Positions 7,968-17,396 of a DNA stretch of 64,000 nucleotides are shown here, one piece after another; the stretch's first letter is position 1; the number at the start of each line of letters is the position of its first letter. Source of the DNA: Acidobacteriota bacterium (GTDB lineage Bacteria; Acidobacteriota; Thermoanaerobaculia; Thermoanaerobaculales; Thermoanaerobaculaceae). Under the pieces are notes generated by a model. The model ran no database searches. It worked only from the letters and a program-made list of their open reading frames with translations, and was not told the origin of the DNA. The stretch is taken from positions 1 through 64,000 of the forward strand of contig JACQZW010000006.1 of assembly GCA_016213675.1 (NCBI GenBank), read 5' to 3'. The translations under genes were made by a program, and so were the position numbers.

Positions 7968-10900
7968 ATGCCTGAAACCGGACCCGTAGCACCTCGCAGG
8001 ACCGCCCCTGACGTCGATGCAAACCGCGAAGGGGCCGTCACTCTCCTGAAGTACCTGCTGGAGTACACAAAGCTCAAGGAGGCGAGCCCCGTTCACGACG
8101 TGTCTCGCTACGGAGCCGATGGGCTTCTGATGTGGTTTTGTGACCTCCCCAAGGCGCCAGGGCTGTTCTGCCAAGCATGGACGGCGCCCCCGGAAGGCCA
8201 AGCCAACACCTGGCTGAAGGTACGGAAACAGGAACTCCCGCCGTGTCCGCCGCTCCCCAGCGAGGTTGAGCCGTGGGTCGAAACCGCCGAGGTCCTTCGG
8301 TCAGGCGGGCCCGATCCGCAGCTACAGTCAGTGGCCTTCTTGCCCGTGCCCATCGCAGAGAGTGGTGGATCAGAACAAGAGAATGGAAGCGCCAAAGAGG
8401 ACGACGCGGCAGAGAGACCAACAGTTTGGCGGCACCTGCTTGCGGGACACCCAGAGGTCCGCAGCTCCTGGCAACGGTACCTGCCCGGGTGGCGAGAGTG
8501 GTCGACCGAGCACGCCCGCCGCGCCGGAGTTCAACAGATCTACGCCAAGCTCTACAGCGCGTATCAGAAACAAAGACGACTTGGTGAAGCCTACGAACTG
8601 GTGGTCGGGTTGGGGCTTCTCACAACCAGCGAAGCAGGCAAGACGGCTATCCGTCGGCACGTCATTACCGCGCAGGCTCAGCTAGCGTTCGAGGCTCGCC
8701 GGGGGGAAATCAGCCTTCAGTGCCCTCCACCGACTGAAGGAGCTCGTCTTTCGATTGAGGATGATTTTCTGGGACCCGACGCACGGCCAAACCCGGAAGA
8801 CTACAAGGCAACCGAGATGCAGCTTGCTTCCCTCGGCGACGCAATCTGGGATCGCACTCAGATCGATGAGATTCTCCGAAGCTGGACCAACCTCCTTCCA
8901 CAGAGCCCGGGTCCACGGTACTCAAGTGAACTACAGCCGCCACAAGCATCGACCTCTGACTCCAGGGTTACCTGGGCACCTGCGGTAATCCTGCGGCGCC
9001 GAACTCAACGGGGCACCATTACGCTCTACCAACGCCTGATTGCCGCCCTCAACGACGGCACGCAAGTGCCATTCGGCCTTGCCAGACTCGTGGAACACCT
9101 TGATGACTCGATCCCCGACCTGGGGAACTCCGAGGGCGGAGGTCCTGGCGGAACGGCCAGCAACCACGACCCAGGGGAGGTCTTCTTCCCCCTCCGGTCG
9201 AACGATCAACAACAGAGTATCGTCCGGCACCTGACGCGAAGGCGGGGTGTCCTCGTTCAAGGCCCACCGGGCACCGGTAAGAGCCATACGATCGCCAACC
9301 TCCTCTGCCATCTGCTGGCTACCGGCAAGAGGGTTCTTGTAACGAGCGAGACAGCCCGTGCCCTAGCCGTTCTCAAGGAGATGATCCCAAGCGAACTCAG
9401 GCCACTCTGCGTGAGCCTGCTTGGCGCCGACCAGGTGTCGTTCTCCGAATTGGCTGGCGCCGTCAGCAATATCAGCCACCAGCGATCCCTCTGGAATGAC
9501 GAGACCCGGGACGCCCGCCGAAAAACGATCAGCGACCGTCAGCAACAGCTCACCGACTGCCGAGCCCGCCGCGCGGAGATTCAGCGCACCATTCGAGAGC
9601 TACACGAGGCTGAAACCTATGAGGTGAGCATCGGAGACGGGAGTTATCGGGGTTCAACTTGCGAGATCGCCAAGAGGGTCCGAGCCGAACGACCGGAGTT
9701 CGAATGGCTCGGCCCTGAGGGTGGGGCTGATCCTGAGCCACCCCTGTCCAACAGCGACGCAATCGAACTCCTAGGGCTGCTCAGGGAGTTCCACACCCGC
9801 ACAGCGAACGAAGGGAACAAGGTTCTAGTTGACGTCAAACTGCTCCCCTCCGCCCCCGATTTTGCGCGATTCATCAAGCTAGAACAGGAGGCCCGCGAGA
9901 GGGTAGAGGAATTCCAGCCTCTGCTGAAAGACCATGCCTTGAGCGGCCTCTTCTCAGCGGCCCCAACCTTGCGGCGAGACCTACGCGACGCGGTCCAGAG
10001 ACTACAGATCGGGCTGGACGAAACCCTCCACCGGAAAGAGTCGTGGCTGCTTGAGGCAGTCCACGACATCCTGGTCGAGCACGACAGGCCATGGGTGACG
10101 AAGGCAGAAACTACGCGAGAGGACCTTGCGGACTTGAGATCCAAGGCAGGACGAGTTGATCAAGTGCGTCTGACCCTGCCTACGGACAGGGGACAGGACC
10201 GGATTCTGGCCGACGCGCACGTAGTCATCGACCATCTGCAGTCCGGGGGACGCTGGAGTGTCCTTGGGTTCACGCCCTCGAGGATCAAAGGCCGCGAGTA
10301 CCTACGGAAACTGGTCCTGATCGACGGCAGACCCGCGGCTTCAGTCGATGAGCTCCGGACTCTCACGATGGTCTTGGAGACCAAGCGCAAAGCGTCGACG
10401 GCCCTCGAACTCTGGCACCTGCCAACCCCGACGGGCTCGGGAGCGCTCCTGGGCGTTGTGGCGGAGCTGGACGAGTGCCTGGAGGCCATTGATCAAGCAC
10501 TGGATCTCCGACGCACCGCGCGGTCCGTCGCTCAGAAGCTCCAGAGTCTGTCGCCCCCGGTGCCTCTCCCGAACTGGACTGCCGAGGGCCTCTCGCGCCT
10601 GTTGTCAGCTCTTGACGCGGTCACGGCTGTCGATGCGAGGCGCGAGGCTTCTGCCGCATTGGACGCGACCGTCACGATGCTTGAGAAGCAAGTGCATGAT
10701 CCGAGCGCCCACCCTGTCAACCATCAACTCCTCGATGCCGCCAGGCGTCGGGAACCGCAGGTGTGGGCTGAGGCCTGCACTTTCGCTGGACTGCTGCTGG
10801 AGCGCCGCCGGCGTCTCGCCCGCCTGGGAACCCTCTCGGACCGGCTCAGTACGGGCGCAGCCGGTCTTTTGAGCCAACTTCAATCGGCGCCTGACAAACT

Positions 10901-13070
10901 CGAGTGGGAAGACAAACTGAAGAGCCTTGACCGGGCATGGAGGTGGCGCCGAGCCGAGCGCTGGCTGACTGACCTTCGAGACCCGCAGACAATTTCGGAC
11001 CTGGAAGCCGAGAGCCGCAAGTGCGACGAGCGGGAACGAGAACTTGTTACGAGGCTGGCGGCGGACAAGGCGTGGTTGCACTTCCTCGATCGACTCGACA
11101 AGAGGCAACAGGAACACCTCGAAGCCTGGAGTTTCAACATCCGGAAGATCGGCAAGGGCACGGGCAAAGGAGCCGAGGGGTTCCGCGCTGCCGCCCGGGC
11201 GAACATGAAGGTCTGCGTCGCTGCGATCCCTGCGTGGATCCTGCCGCGCTACAGGGTGGTCGATGCCTTCGAGGCCAGCCCCAACCTCTTCGACGTGGTC
11301 ATTGTTGACGAGGCAAGTCAAACAGGGATTGAGGGGCTCTTCCTCTATGCCCTGGCAGATCAAGTGCTGATTGTCGGGGATGATCAGCAGATCAGCCCCA
11401 GTGACATTGGTGTGAGGGTGGACGAGGTCGAGGCGCTCCGCCGAAGGTTCCTTGCTACAACACCTTTCCCGGAGGCTCTGGCCCCGAAGGTAAGCCTGTA
11501 CGACCATGCAAAGATCCGCTTCAGCGGAAGGGTCGTCCTAAGAGAGCACTTCCGTTGTGTTCCCGAAATCATCGGGTTCAGCGATCAGCTCTGTTATGCA
11601 CCGAACGGAACCCCCCTAGTCCCGCTGCGGAACTATGAGCCTGCTCGGCTCGAGCCGATCCTGACTCGCCTCGTCCGTGAGGGCTTTCAGGAGGGCTCAG
11701 CCAGTTCTGCAGTCAATCGACCTGAGGCCCAGGCCTTGGTCTCGCAGATCGCCTCGTGTGTCAAGGACCCCAGGTACAACGGGAAGTCGTTCGGCGTCAT
11801 CTCGCTACTCGGCGAGGCGCAGGCCCGCCTCATTGAGCGCTTGCTGCTCTCCGCCTTGGGACCAGAGCTCATGGAGGAGCGAAAGCTCGTTTGCGGTGAT
11901 GCCTACGCCTTTCAAGGCGATGAACGCAGCGTCGTCTTCCTGTCGATGGTATCTGCCCCAAACGCACGGATAGGGACGCTGGCGGGCTCGGAGGCCTTCC
12001 AGCGGTTCAACGTGGCCGCAAGCAGAGCGCAGGACCAACTCTGGTTGTTTCACAGCGCCAACCTCGAGGACCTGAGTGAATCATGTGTCCGGCGGAGGCT
12101 GCTTTCGTACTGCCTGAATCCCTCAAACCGAGATGAGGTCCAGGACCCCCGGTTTGACTCCGGGTTCGAACGCGATGTCTATGAGCGCATTAAGGACAAG
12201 CGCTACAGGGTGCGGACGCAGGTCTCGGCTGGAGATCAGACAAGCCACGCCTACCGTATCGATCTCGTCATCGAGGGGGAAAGAGCCCGACTTGCAGTCG
12301 AGTGCGACGGCGACGTGTGGCACGGCATCGAATGCTGGGATGCTGACAGCCGCCGCCAGCGACAGCTCGAGCGAGCCGGGTGGGTCTTCCACCGGATCTG
12401 GGCGTCGGACTTTTACCGCGATCCTGAAACAGCGATCCGGGCTCTTACCAACGTGTTGGATTCCCTTGGGATCGAGCCCAGGGGCGACCAACAACTGCAC
12501 GCCACTCCGCCGCCTCCTTCGGAGGAAGCGAGCGTGGTTCAGGACTTGGATGTTGAGATTATGGCCAACGTCCCTGAGTCACCGCCGGAGCCCCTTGGCC
12601 CGGCCGAGTTGGTAGACTTTGAGCCTCCAAGCCCACCGACCGATGCTGTCAGTCCCCACGAGGAGTGGACACAGCCATTAGCCGGCGACACTTCACACGA
12701 CACGGAGGTGGATGGTGCCGTTTCCCGGCCGCCGTTGTCCGGCGGGTCTCTCTCGGGTCCTTCCCGAACCCCCTCCGACCAGGACCTGCTGACACAGTTC
12801 GAAGTGGTTTCGGCAGCGGAATGGGCCGACCTCGCGCAATGGGCGAGAGTGCTTAGCCACTGGGACGCAACGCAACGAAATGTCGTCCGCCGGGTAGCCA
12901 AGAAGGTTGCAGCCCGAGGTTCCCTCCCTGTGTCAGAGAGACTCTGGGCAGCCCGCCTCCATCGCCTGGCCTGCCGCCTGGGATTCCATCCTCATCCGCC
13001 GGGCGAAGACCGCAGTGATGGGCTCGGCCAGGCCGGACTTCCCTTTGGAGAAGGGACAAAGCCGAACTGA
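7968..13070 (+). CDS. very large SF1 helicase with C-terminal endonuclease domain, probable defence protein
   Basis: 1700 aa. Residues about 430-440 carry Walker A (GPPGTGKSHTIANLL); a long insertion rich in charged helices (about 490-1090) follows; Walker B is VIVDEASQ near 1112, motif III LIVGDDQQISPSD near 1138, and motifs V/VI GDAYAFQGDER near 1310 and NVAASRAQDQLWLF near 1348, the COG1112/UPF1-like order. Residues about 1395-1510 form a restriction-type nuclease resembling the Vsr/MTES_1575 fold: FERDVYERI, RIDLVIEG, then AVECDGDVWHG (candidate D...E-x-D/G carboxylates), ending RIWASDFY. The last 190 residues are an acidic linker and a helical tail. Helicase-nuclease fusions of this size typically act against phage or plasmid DNA. 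GGAG precedes the ATG. The 49-aa gene starts seven bases after its stop. Confidence 0.85.
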   Translation: MPETGPVAPRRTAPDVDANREGAVTLLKYLLEYTKLKEASPVHDVSRYGADGLLMWFCDLPKAPGLFCQAWTAPPEGQANTWLKVRKQELPPCPPLPSEVEPWVETAEVLRSGGPDPQLQSVAFLPVPIAESGGSEQENGSAKEDDAAERPTVWRHLLAGHPEVRSSWQRYLPGWREWSTEHARRAGVQQIYAKLYSAYQKQRRLGEAYELVVGLGLLTTSEAGKTAIRRHVITAQAQLAFEARRGEISLQCPPPTEGARLSIEDDFLGPDARPNPEDYKATEMQLASLGDAIWDRTQIDEILRSWTNLLPQSPGPRYSSELQPPQASTSDSRVTWAPAVILRRRTQRGTITLYQRLIAALNDGTQVPFGLARLVEHLDDSIPDLGNSEGGGPGGTASNHDPGEVFFPLRSNDQQQSIVRHLTRRRGVLVQGPPGTGKSHTIANLLCHLLATGKRVLVTSETARALAVLKEMIPSELRPLCVSLLGADQVSFSELAGAVSNISHQRSLWNDETRDARRKTISDRQQQLTDCRARRAEIQRTIRELHEAETYEVSIGDGSYRGSTCEIAKRVRAERPEFEWLGPEGGADPEPPLSNSDAIELLGLLREFHTRTANEGNKVLVDVKLLPSAPDFARFIKLEQEARERVEEFQPLLKDHALSGLFSAAPTLRRDLRDAVQRLQIGLDETLHRKESWLLEAVHDILVEHDRPWVTKAETTREDLADLRSKAGRVDQVRLTLPTDRGQDRILADAHVVIDHLQSGGRWSVLGFTPSRIKGREYLRKLVLIDGRPAASVDELRTLTMVLETKRKASTALELWHLPTPTGSGALLGVVAELDECLEAIDQALDLRRTARSVAQKLQSLSPPVPLPNWTAEGLSRLLSALDAVTAVDARREASAALDATVTMLEKQVHDPSAHPVNHQLLDAARRREPQVWAEACTFAGLLLERRRRLARLGTLSDRLSTGAAGLLSQLQSAPDKLEWEDKLKSLDRAWRWRRAERWLTDLRDPQTISDLEAESRKCDERERELVTRLAADKAWLHFLDRLDKRQQEHLEAWSFNIRKIGKGTGKGAEGFRAAARANMKVCVAAIPAWILPRYRVVDAFEASPNLFDVVIVDEASQTGIEGLFLYALADQVLIVGDDQQISPSDIGVRVDEVEALRRRFLATTPFPEALAPKVSLYDHAKIRFSGRVVLREHFRCVPEIIGFSDQLCYAPNGTPLVPLRNYEPARLEPILTRLVREGFQEGSASSAVNRPEAQALVSQIASCVKDPRYNGKSFGVISLLGEAQARLIERLLLSALGPELMEERKLVCGDAYAFQGDERSVVFLSMVSAPNARIGTLAGSEAFQRFNVAASRAQDQLWLFHSANLEDLSESCVRRRLLSYCLNPSNRDEVQDPRFDSGFERDVYERIKDKRYRVRTQVSAGDQTSHAYRIDLVIEGERARLAVECDGDVWHGIECWDADSRRQRQLERAGWVFHRIWASDFYRDPETAIRALTNVLDSLGIEPRGDQQLHATPPPPSEEASVVQDLDVEIMANVPESPPEPLGPAELVDFEPPSPPTDAVSPHEEWTQPLAGDTSHDTEVDGAVSRPPLSGGSLSGPSRTPSDQDLLTQFEVVSAAEWADLAQWARVLSHWDATQRNVVRRVAKKVAARGSLPVSERLWAARLHRLACRLGFHPHPPGEDRSDGLGQAGLPFGEGTKPN

Positions 13071-13077
13071 GGAGGCC

Positions 13078-13227
13078 ATGGAAAGCGACTTGGAAACCTA
13101 CATCGGGCTGGAGGGGCGCGTCTGCCCGATTCCCACCCGCTGGAACGAATTGTGGGAGCTTCTCCCCGGCCGACATCGGGTCGGCTCAGGGTGGGTTCCG
13201 CCCCTACCCCTCATTCTCGGCGCCTGA
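13078..13227 (+). CDS. 49-aa Trp/Pro-rich small protein coupled to the helicase
   Basis: Starts seven bases after the helicase stop, with a GAGGAGG ribosome site overlapping that stop, so it is almost certainly translated with it. The frame begins MESDLETYIGLEGRVCPIPT and contains RWNELWELL and a C-terminal GWVPPLPLIL segment. The spacing of Trp and Pro and the strong ribosome site argue for a real gene. I have an unverified impression that small proteins with a CPxPxxWNxLWELLP-like core occur beside other large helicase genes. No membrane helix and no signal peptide; function unknown, possibly a regulator or substrate adaptor of the helicase-nuclease. Confidence 0.7.
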   Translation: MESDLETYIGLEGRVCPIPTRWNELWELLPGRHRVGSGWVPPLPLILGA

Positions 13228-13344
13228 TAGATAGGTAGATAGGTACCAGGTATCACATTCATCTCAGTCTGGTCGACTCTCGCCGGACTCATCGGCACTA
13301 ACACATAACCGGCATACCTGGTTTCTGTCTGACTGGGTATGGCG
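13228..13344. other. right island edge: GATA-rich short repeat and inverted repeat
   Basis: Starts with tandem TAGATAGG-like units (13227-13243). ACCAGGTAT (13245-13253) and ATACCTGGT (13314-13322) form an inverted repeat with about 60 bp between. Composition returns to high GC just after. It could be an island boundary; no copy of the tRNA-Lys 3' end is present. Confidence 0.4.
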
Positions 13345-13502
13345 TCACTCCGACCTGGCGAGGCGGAAGCCGGGGATGCCGTGGTCCAAGGAATCCGGGT
13401 CGTGCTTGTGGCGCTGGGCCGGGCGGCGGCAGTTCGCGTCGCCCTGCCAACTGCCGCCGCGCTGGACGCTGGCCCAGCGGGCGCCCGCCAGGCGCCCCAG
13501 GG
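13345..13502 (-). pseudogene. 3' fragment of a SUMF1/FGE-domain gene
   Basis: About 158 bp matching the last 50 codons of the SUMF1-domain gene at 19820-20992: RGGSWQGDANCRRPAQRHKH ... GFRLARSE against RGGSWQGDASRCRPAARHKY ... GFRLAKSE. The rest of the domain is absent, so it is a truncated paralogue next to the island edge, probably cut by whatever event placed the island. Confidence 0.8.
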
Positions 13503-13559
13503 AAATCACGCTAGACTCGCATCCAATTGCCCCACCGAACCGGGAGAGGAGCATCCCCA

Positions 13560-14642
13560 ATGAAGCGAACGACCGCCACCGTGATCCTCGCGCTGTGCGC
13601 CGCCCTGGCGTCCCGGCAGACGCACGCACAGAGCTCCGACACGATGGACATCCGTTCCTGCACTGCGATCGAGAGCGACGCGCAGCGACTGGCCTGCTAC
13701 GACCAGGCCGCCGGCCGCGCCGGCCTGCCGGCCGCGCGCAAGAAATCCGCGGACGCTACGGCGTCGCCGGACGTGTTCCAACGCGACAGCAAGCTCACAG
13801 GGACTGCCGCCGGCGCCACTGTGAGGTCCCTTTCGTTGCTCGACAGCCGCTGGGAGCTGTCGCCGGAATCGAAGTTGGGCACGTACAACGTGCGCGGTTA
13901 CAAGCCGGTATACGTGATGCCCGGCTTTGGCACCAACGACCAGAACGAGAGCCCGCAGAGCCCCAACCCGGACAACACCGTCAGCACCCCTGAACACCTC
14001 GACGACGTCGAGGCCAAGTTCCAGATCAGTCTGAAGACCAAGGTCTGGGAAGGCGTTTTCGGCGATGTCGGCGACCTGTGGATCGCCTACACCCAGTCGT
14101 CGCGTTGGCAGCTCTACAACAAGGCCGAGTCGCGTCCCTTCCGCGAGACTAACTACGAACCCGAGGCCGTGCTGGCGTTCGACACGCACTACGAGGTGCT
14201 CGGCTGGCAGGGACGGCTGCTCGGCATCGGCGTCAATCACCAGTCCAACGGCCGCTCCAACCCGCTGTCCCGCGGTTGGAATCGTGTCATCGCCGACGTC
14301 GGACTCGAGCGCGATGGCTGGACGGTGATGGTGCGTCCGTGGTGGCGCATCCCCGAACCGTCCGAGAACGACGACAACCCCGACATCAGCGACTACATGG
14401 GCCGCGGCGACGTGCAGATCGTCCACGAGAGGGGCCGCCAGGAGTTCGGCCTGATGCTGCGCCACTCGCTGCGCGAGGGCAGCCGCAGCCACGGCGCGGC
14501 CCAGCTCACGTGGAGCTTCCCGATGGGAGGCAACTTCCGGGGCTACGTCGAGCTGTTCAAGGGCTACGGCGAGAGCATGATCGACTACAACCACAACGCC
14601 ACCCACCTGGGGCTTGGCGTGTCGTTGCTCGACTGGTATTGA
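13560..14642 (+). CDS. pldA: outer membrane phospholipase A (OMPLA)
   Basis: 360 aa with signal peptide (MKRTTATVILALCAALASRQTHA). After a variable N-terminal part with a SCTAIESDAQRLACYDQAAG segment, residues about 100-360 match the 12-stranded OMPLA barrel: YTQSSRWQLYN, the catalytic NHQSNGR (His and Ser of the triad) and SRGWNRV (Asn). The C-terminal residues end in an aromatic/hydrophobic strand (LGLGVSLLDWY), usual for BAM-inserted barrels. It hydrolyses phospholipids in the outer membrane and shows the organism is diderm. The ATG is preceded by GGGAGAGGAG. It stands between a decayed gene fragment and the kinase gene with no obvious operon partner. Confidence 0.9.
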   Translation: MKRTTATVILALCAALASRQTHAQSSDTMDIRSCTAIESDAQRLACYDQAAGRAGLPAARKKSADATASPDVFQRDSKLTGTAAGATVRSLSLLDSRWELSPESKLGTYNVRGYKPVYVMPGFGTNDQNESPQSPNPDNTVSTPEHLDDVEAKFQISLKTKVWEGVFGDVGDLWIAYTQSSRWQLYNKAESRPFRETNYEPEAVLAFDTHYEVLGWQGRLLGIGVNHQSNGRSNPLSRGWNRVIADVGLERDGWTVMVRPWWRIPEPSENDDNPDISDYMGRGDVQIVHERGRQEFGLMLRHSLREGSRSHGAAQLTWSFPMGGNFRGYVELFKGYGESMIDYNHNATHLGLGVSLLDWY

Positions 14643-14742
14643 GCGGAGCCGACCGAGCCGTCGTCTGTCCCGGCCCCACCACTCCCGAAGTCGCGTGCAT
14701 TTCTGCGACTGCGGGCCCATACTTCTGTCAGGAATCGAGACA

Positions 14743-17346
14743 ATGACCGTCGCGGCCGGGAGCCGCCTGGGCCCGTACGAGGTCGTTGACCGCATTGGCG
14801 CGGGCGGGATGGGTGAGGTGTACCGCGCCCGCGACACGCGTCTGGGCCGAGACGTCGCAATCAAGGTGCTGCCGGCGGATGTCGCGTCGGCTCCCGATCG
14901 GCTCCGCCGCTTCGAGCAGGAAGCGCGCGCGGTCGCGGCGCTGGATCACCCCAACATCCTCGCCATCCACGACGTCGGCACCCACGAGGCGATCCCGTAC
15001 CTCGTCACCGAGCTGCTCCAAGGGGAGTCGCTGCGAGAGCGCCTGCGGGGGGGTGCCCTGCCCGTTCGGAAGGTCGTCGAGCTGGCGGTGCAGGTGTGCT
15101 CCGGGCTTGCCGCCGCGCACGAGAAGGGCATCGTCCACCGCGACCTCAAGCCGGACAACCTGTTCCTCACCCACGACGGTCACGTCAAGATCCTCGACTT
15201 CGGGCTGGCGAAGCTCATGCCGACCCAACCCGACCCGGCCATCGCCCCCACCGTGGTGGACACCACGCAGCCCGGGACGGTGATCGGCACGGTGGCGTAC
15301 ATGTCGCCGGAGCAGGTGCGCGGTTTCCCCGTCGACCAGCGCTCGGACATCTTCTCGCTCGGCTGCGTGCTCCACGAGATGCTCTCGGGCCGGCGGGCGT
15401 TCGTGCGGAACACCGGACCGGACACGATCAGCGCGATCCTCCACGACGAGCCGGCGGCGCTCCCGCCCGGAGTCCCCGGCCCGCTCGCGAGGATCGTGGA
15501 CCGGTGCCTTGAGAAGCAGCCCGACGAACGCTTCTCCTCCGCGCACGACCTCGCGCTCGCGCTGCAGGCGTTCGACGGAGGCGTCTCACGGGAAGCCCCT
15601 CGACTGCGGCGGCCAGCGAATGCAGGCTGGCGGCGCTGGGCCGCGGCCGGGCTGGGCATCGTCCTGGCGGCCGCCGCCGGCTGGTGGCTGACGACCCGTG
15701 GCCGAGCCTCCGGGCTGCCGGACTTCCATCCCCGCCGCGTCGCGGGGCAGTTCGGCAGTATCTCCGATGCGGCCCTGTCTCCCGACGCAACGGAGATCGC
15801 CTACGTCGCCGGACAACGGGGGTTCAGCGACATCTGGGTGGTGGGCGGTCGCGGCGGCAAGGCGATCCGGTTGACCGACGGGTCGTCGAGATGCTCCGGC
15901 CCGGCGTGGTTCCCGGATGGAGAGAGCATCGCCTACTCGGCGAGCAGCGGCCGGGAGTCATCGATCTGGAAGGTGCCCCGGGTCGGCGGCTCGCCGATGC
16001 TGCTCGTTCCCGACGCGCACGAGGCGGCGGTATCACCTGACGGCAGCCGCATTGCGTTCGCGCGCCGGCAAAAGGACGGCGCCAGCCGCCTATGGGTCGT
16101 GCCGTTCGCGAAGCCGGAGACGGTCCGCCAGTTGACGGACAACGGAGGTGGCCTCTGGGACCACCACCAGCCCGCGTGGTCCCCCGACGGCCGGACGATC
16201 TGCTACTGCGACCAGCGCGACCTCTGGCTGGTCCCCGCAGCAGGCGGGATCGCGCGGCGGCTCACCCACGACGATGAGGCAGACTCGAGGCCGGTGTGGT
16301 CGTCGTCCGGCCGCTCCGTCTACTTCGTCTCCGAGCGGGGCGGGACCCGGTCGCTGTGGCGGAAGCCGCTGAGAGAGGGAGCGCCGGAGAGGGTGACGCG
16401 CGGCTCGGCGATCGAGGACTTCCCGGCTCTGTCCCGGGACGGCCGGCACCTCGCGTTCCTTTCCGGCGACCAGACGTTGTCGGCTGCGATGGTGGACATG
16501 CAGACCGGTGCCGTCAGCAGGGTCGAGCACGGCAGGCAGATGACCACCGCGGCGATCGCACCGGACCGAGGCGCGCTCGCGTTCGCGGCGGACTTTGCAG
16601 GCACGTGGGATCTCTGGTCCCTGACGCTGCGCGACAACCGGCCGGTCGGCGAACCGATCCGCCTGACGGACCACCCCGGGACATGCGCCGCGCAGCGGTT
16701 CTCGCCCGACGGTCGCTGGATCGCCTACTTCCGCGTCATCGGGGGACATCGCGACGTCTGGGTCATCCCGGCACGCGGAGGCCTGCCGGTCAACTTCACC
16801 GATCATCCGAGCGTCAACGTCGAGCCTGTCTGGTCGCCCGACGGCCGGCAGATCGCCTTCGTCTCGAATCGGGGCGGCTCGCACCAGGCCTGGGCCGCGT
16901 CGTTCGGCGACGGCCACCGGACGGGCGAGCCCCGACGTCTCACCGCGGAGGAGGGCGACGTCGACAGCTTGAGCTGGTCGGGCGACGGAAATTCCATCGG
17001 GTACGTGCTGGCCACCGACGCGGGCAGCGAGGTGCGGGTCGCGCCCGCGGACGGCAGCGCCCGGACACATGCGCTGACCTCGGGGGCGCGAGCGGCGAAG
17101 GTCCGCTGGTGCCAGGCGTTGGGCGGCTGGGTCGTGTCGGGGTCCTGGGGCGAGAGCCAGCCCGGCATCAGGCTGGTCCCGGCGGGCGGCGGCACGGCCA
17201 CACGGCTGCCAGTGCCGTTCGAGGTGATTCTCGACGTGGAGTATCCCCACTTCGACATCTCGCCCGACGGCGCGCTGCTGACCGTGCTCCAGCGCACGAG
17301 AAAGGAGGAGATCTGGTTCCTCGAGGCCGACGAGGGCGCGTTCTGA
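14743..17346 (+). CDS. membrane Ser/Thr protein kinase with TolB/WD40-like periplasmic propeller
   Basis: 867 aa. Residues 10-270 are a Hanks-type kinase: glycine loop IGAGGMGEVYRA, VAIK lysine (Lys41), catalytic HRDLKPDN (Asp134), DFG (Asp152), and a YMSPEQ activation segment. A single membrane helix follows at about 300-320 (WAAAGLGIVLAAAAGWWL), then six or more PD40/TolB-type blades (repeated FSPDGRWIAY, WSPDGRQIAF and similar). This layout, cytoplasmic kinase with extracytoplasmic propeller sensor, is common in Acidobacteriota. The start MTVAAGSRLG is chosen because the family begins a few residues before G-x-Y; the longer frame adds an implausible Arg/Cys-rich leader. The stop is 50 bp before the 84-aa peptide gene, so it may head an operon with the radical SAM enzyme. 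Confidence 0.93.
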   Translation: MTVAAGSRLGPYEVVDRIGAGGMGEVYRARDTRLGRDVAIKVLPADVASAPDRLRRFEQEARAVAALDHPNILAIHDVGTHEAIPYLVTELLQGESLRERLRGGALPVRKVVELAVQVCSGLAAAHEKGIVHRDLKPDNLFLTHDGHVKILDFGLAKLMPTQPDPAIAPTVVDTTQPGTVIGTVAYMSPEQVRGFPVDQRSDIFSLGCVLHEMLSGRRAFVRNTGPDTISAILHDEPAALPPGVPGPLARIVDRCLEKQPDERFSSAHDLALALQAFDGGVSREAPRLRRPANAGWRRWAAAGLGIVLAAAAGWWLTTRGRASGLPDFHPRRVAGQFGSISDAALSPDATEIAYVAGQRGFSDIWVVGGRGGKAIRLTDGSSRCSGPAWFPDGESIAYSASSGRESSIWKVPRVGGSPMLLVPDAHEAAVSPDGSRIAFARRQKDGASRLWVVPFAKPETVRQLTDNGGGLWDHHQPAWSPDGRTICYCDQRDLWLVPAAGGIARRLTHDDEADSRPVWSSSGRSVYFVSERGGTRSLWRKPLREGAPERVTRGSAIEDFPALSRDGRHLAFLSGDQTLSAAMVDMQTGAVSRVEHGRQMTTAAIAPDRGALAFAADFAGTWDLWSLTLRDNRPVGEPIRLTDHPGTCAAQRFSPDGRWIAYFRVIGGHRDVWVIPARGGLPVNFTDHPSVNVEPVWSPDGRQIAFVSNRGGSHQAWAASFGDGHRTGEPRRLTAEEGDVDSLSWSGDGNSIGYVLATDAGSEVRVAPADGSARTHALTSGARAAKVRWCQALGGWVVSGSWGESQPGIRLVPAGGGTATRLPVPFEVILDVEYPHFDISPDGALLTVLQRTRKEEIWFLEADEGAF

Positions 17347-17396
17347 GACCGGAAGGACAGTGATGTTGCTGTGAGCTCGTTCCAGGGGAGGATGCA

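Noticed and set aside
5275-13344. Integrated phage or integrative element with attL in tRNA-Lys
   Set aside because: No integrase, no structural phage genes and no repeat of the tRNA 3' end at the right side. Kept only as an accessory island.
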